Below are positions 62,740 to 64,000 of a stretch of DNA of 64,000 bases, in pieces. The DNA is taken from positions 3,286,001-3,350,000 of the forward strand of contig NZ_CP095073.1 in assembly GCF_022919095.1 (NCBI RefSeq). Reading direction: 5' to 3'. The notes beneath the pieces are model-generated. The model was not told the origin of the DNA. It ran no database searches and worked only from the letters and a program-made list of their open reading frames with translations. Made by a program: the position numbers and the translations under genes. The stretch is from Halobacillus salinarum. GTDB taxonomy: Bacteria; Bacillota; Bacilli; Bacillales; Halobacillaceae. Each line of letters starts with the position of its first letter. Positions within the stretch are counted from its first letter, which is position 1.

Positions 62740-62825
62740 TGGTGGAGGGAGTAGGACTCGAACCTACGAACCCGATGGGAGCGGATTTACAGTCCGCCGC
62801 GTTTGGCCAACTTCGCTATCCCTCC
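62740..62825 (-). tRNA. tRNA-Tyr (anticodon GTA)
   Basis: Minus strand. Acceptor GGAGGGA / TCCCTCC, anticodon loop ACTGTAAAT giving GTA, long variable arm as expected for Tyr, CCA encoded. Confidence 0.95.
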
Positions 62826-62894
62826 ATATTTAAATAACTATGTCCATCTCTCTGGACTTCCTACTTGTATCCCCATGTTTGCAAGTCGGATAAA

Positions 62895-62970
<76 letters not shown>

Positions 62971-63004
62971 GATTATGTGATAAACAATGATTTTCTATGT
63001 AAAG

Positions 63005-63081
63005 TGGCGGTCCGGACGGGACTCGAACCCGCGACCTCCTGCGTGACAGGCAGGCATTCTAACCAACTGAACTACCGGACC
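63005..63081 (-). tRNA. tRNA-Asp (anticodon GTC)
   Basis: Minus strand. Acceptor GGTCCGG / CCGGACC, anticodon loop CCTGTCACG giving GTC, CCA encoded. Confidence 0.95.
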
Positions 63082-63166
63082 ATATTTAAATTAATCTGGT
63101 TGCCCTTACAGGGCTCCTATTTCCAATTAGCAAAGAAGTGGAATCGAAGTAGTTAATTGGATATTA

Positions 63167-63243
<77 letters not shown>

Positions 63244-63336
63244 ATAATGTGGGAATATCTTTTGTTGTTCCCATAAAAATGTTTCTGTTCAACTGTTCGT
63301 CGTGCTGCAAGGTGTTTCGGTGAAATCTTGCGAAAA

Positions 63337-63412
63337 TGGTGGAGGATGCAGGGCTCGAACCTGCGACCCCTTGCTTGTAAGGCAAGTGCTCTCCCAGCTG
63401 AGCTAATCCTCC
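63337..63412 (-). tRNA. tRNA-Val (anticodon TAC)
   Basis: Minus strand. Acceptor GGAGGAT / ATCCTCC, anticodon loop CTTACAA giving TAC, CCA encoded. Confidence 0.95.
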
Positions 63413-63462
63413 GGAGTGCGGTCGTGCTTAAGCGAAATACCGCTAGCTGGCTTAAAATAAAT

Positions 63463-63537
63463 TGGTGACCCGTACGGGATTCGAACCCGTGTTACCGCCG
63501 TGAAAGGGCGGTGTCTTAACCACTTGACCAACGGGCC
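63463..63537 (-). tRNA. tRNA-Glu (anticodon TTC)
   Basis: Minus strand. Acceptor GGCCCGT / ACGGGTC, anticodon loop CTTTCAC giving TTC, CCA encoded. Confidence 0.95.
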
Positions 63538-63559
63538 AGCTATTAGGAAAGTGTATTTA

Positions 63560-63652
63560 TGGCGGAGAGCGAGGGATTCGAACCCTCGAAACCGTGGTAA
63601 CGGTTTACACGAATTCCAATCGTGCTCCTTCGGCCAGCTCGGACAGCTCTCC
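63560..63652 (-). tRNA. tRNA-Ser (anticodon GGA)
   Basis: Minus strand. Acceptor GGAGAGC / GCTCTCC, anticodon loop TTGGAAT giving GGA, long variable arm (TAAACCGTTACCACGGTTT), CCA encoded. Confidence 0.95.
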
Positions 63653-63658
63653 ATAGAA

Positions 63659-63733
63659 TGGCTCCACCGGTAGGATTCGAACCTACGACCGATCGGTTAA
63701 CAGCCGATTGCTCTACCACTGAGCTACGGTGGA
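63659..63733 (-). tRNA. tRNA-Asn (anticodon GTT)
   Basis: Minus strand. Acceptor TCCACCG / CGGTGGA, anticodon loop CTGTTAACC giving GTT, CCA encoded. It is the first tRNA after 5S rRNA. Confidence 0.95.
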
Positions 63734-63742
63734 ACAGTTGAA

Positions 63743-63857
63743 ACCTGGCAGTGTCCTACTCTCACGGGGATCGACCCGACTACCATCGGCGCTGAAGAGC
63801 TTAACTACTGTGTTCGGCATGGGAACAGGTGTGACCTCTTCGCCTTCACCACCAGAT
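63743..63857 (-). rRNA. rrf: 5S ribosomal RNA
   Basis: Minus strand, about 115 nt. It contains GAAGAGGTCACACCTGTTCC, CCGAACACAGTAGTTAAGCT, CTTCAGCGCCGATGGTAGTC and GAGAGTAGGACACTGCCAGG, matching the Bacillus 5S sequence; ends pair as TCTGGTGGT / ACTGCCAGG. The region from 63858 to the edge is the 23S-5S spacer, with the commonly seen TCCAGTTTTGAGGGT box on the minus strand. The 23S gene itself is not in the window. Confidence 0.93.
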
Positions 63858-64000
63858 CTCTAAATGTACTTTTTTAAAGGGACAAGATATATTATATTGT
63901 CCTTTTATAAATTTTTCAAGGGAATTTACAAACTTTTTTGTGTAACCCTCAAAACTGGATAAGTACACATTCAAACGAACTCGAAACATCATAGTTGTAT

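Overview
This window looks like the chromosome of a spore-forming, low-to-moderate GC member of the Bacillaceae. It carries two complete GerA-type germination receptor operons, the sporulation proteins YhbH and PrkA, a LipM-type octanoyltransferase, a 2-oxoglutarate dehydrogenase E1/E2 pair, and a 5S rRNA gene followed by a tRNA cluster in the same order as Bacillus subtilis trnD. Gene content and style fit Halobacillus or a close moderately halophilic genus, but that placement is inference from memory and not a database result.

Layout. 1-718: truncated DUF389 membrane protein. 882-4593: first ger operon (A-B-C) behind a sigma-G-like promoter. 4594-5226: repeat-rich gap. 5227-11141: aldo/keto reductase, HelD, sugar isomerase, a small zinc-ribbon membrane protein and a MurG paralogue, all leftward. 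11247-12635: MATE exporter. 13022-20641: NupC-type nucleoside transporter, LysM-CAP protein, second ger operon, purine permease. 20863-25165: YdbT/YdbS pair behind a sigma-W-like promoter, ProC, YhbH. 25376-26448: YidC2 preceded by a MifM-like leader. 26671-36777: OdhB/OdhA, Ppk, Ppx, PrkA. 37333-40796: LipM-LipA, a lipoprotein and several very small membrane proteins. 40904-45864: TrmL, Amidase_6 protein, Ogt, QueG and a frameshifted ABC-ATPase gene. 46022-50938: tRNA-Gly, small membrane proteins, FUSC protein, a secreted protein and a tyrosine-rich protein. 51018-61911: accessory transport and regulation (TetR-ABC, DoxX, ROK regulator, MFS-TetR-methyltransferase, DrrAB-like ABC transporter, VOC protein). 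62177-63857: 14 tRNAs and 5S rRNA, all leftward; the 23S gene should lie just beyond the right edge.

The most interesting object is at 26128-26448. A 94-codon ORF just upstream of yidC2 has the length, single N-terminal membrane segment and C-terminal Trp/basic/acidic pattern of the B. subtilis regulatory nascent chain MifM, although overall sequence similarity looks low. Its last codons form a perfect 13-bp hairpin with the Shine-Dalgarno region of yidC2. This is the architecture expected of a translation-arrest sensor of membrane-protein insertion.

Other items worth a look are a three-copy intergenic repeat with a conserved hairpin, a strictly 20-bp-periodic tandem array at 59205-59476, paired TetR operators around the MFS promoter, and a one-base frameshift in an ABC-ATPase gene. 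Where several start codons were possible I chose the one with the best Shine-Dalgarno spacing and say so.
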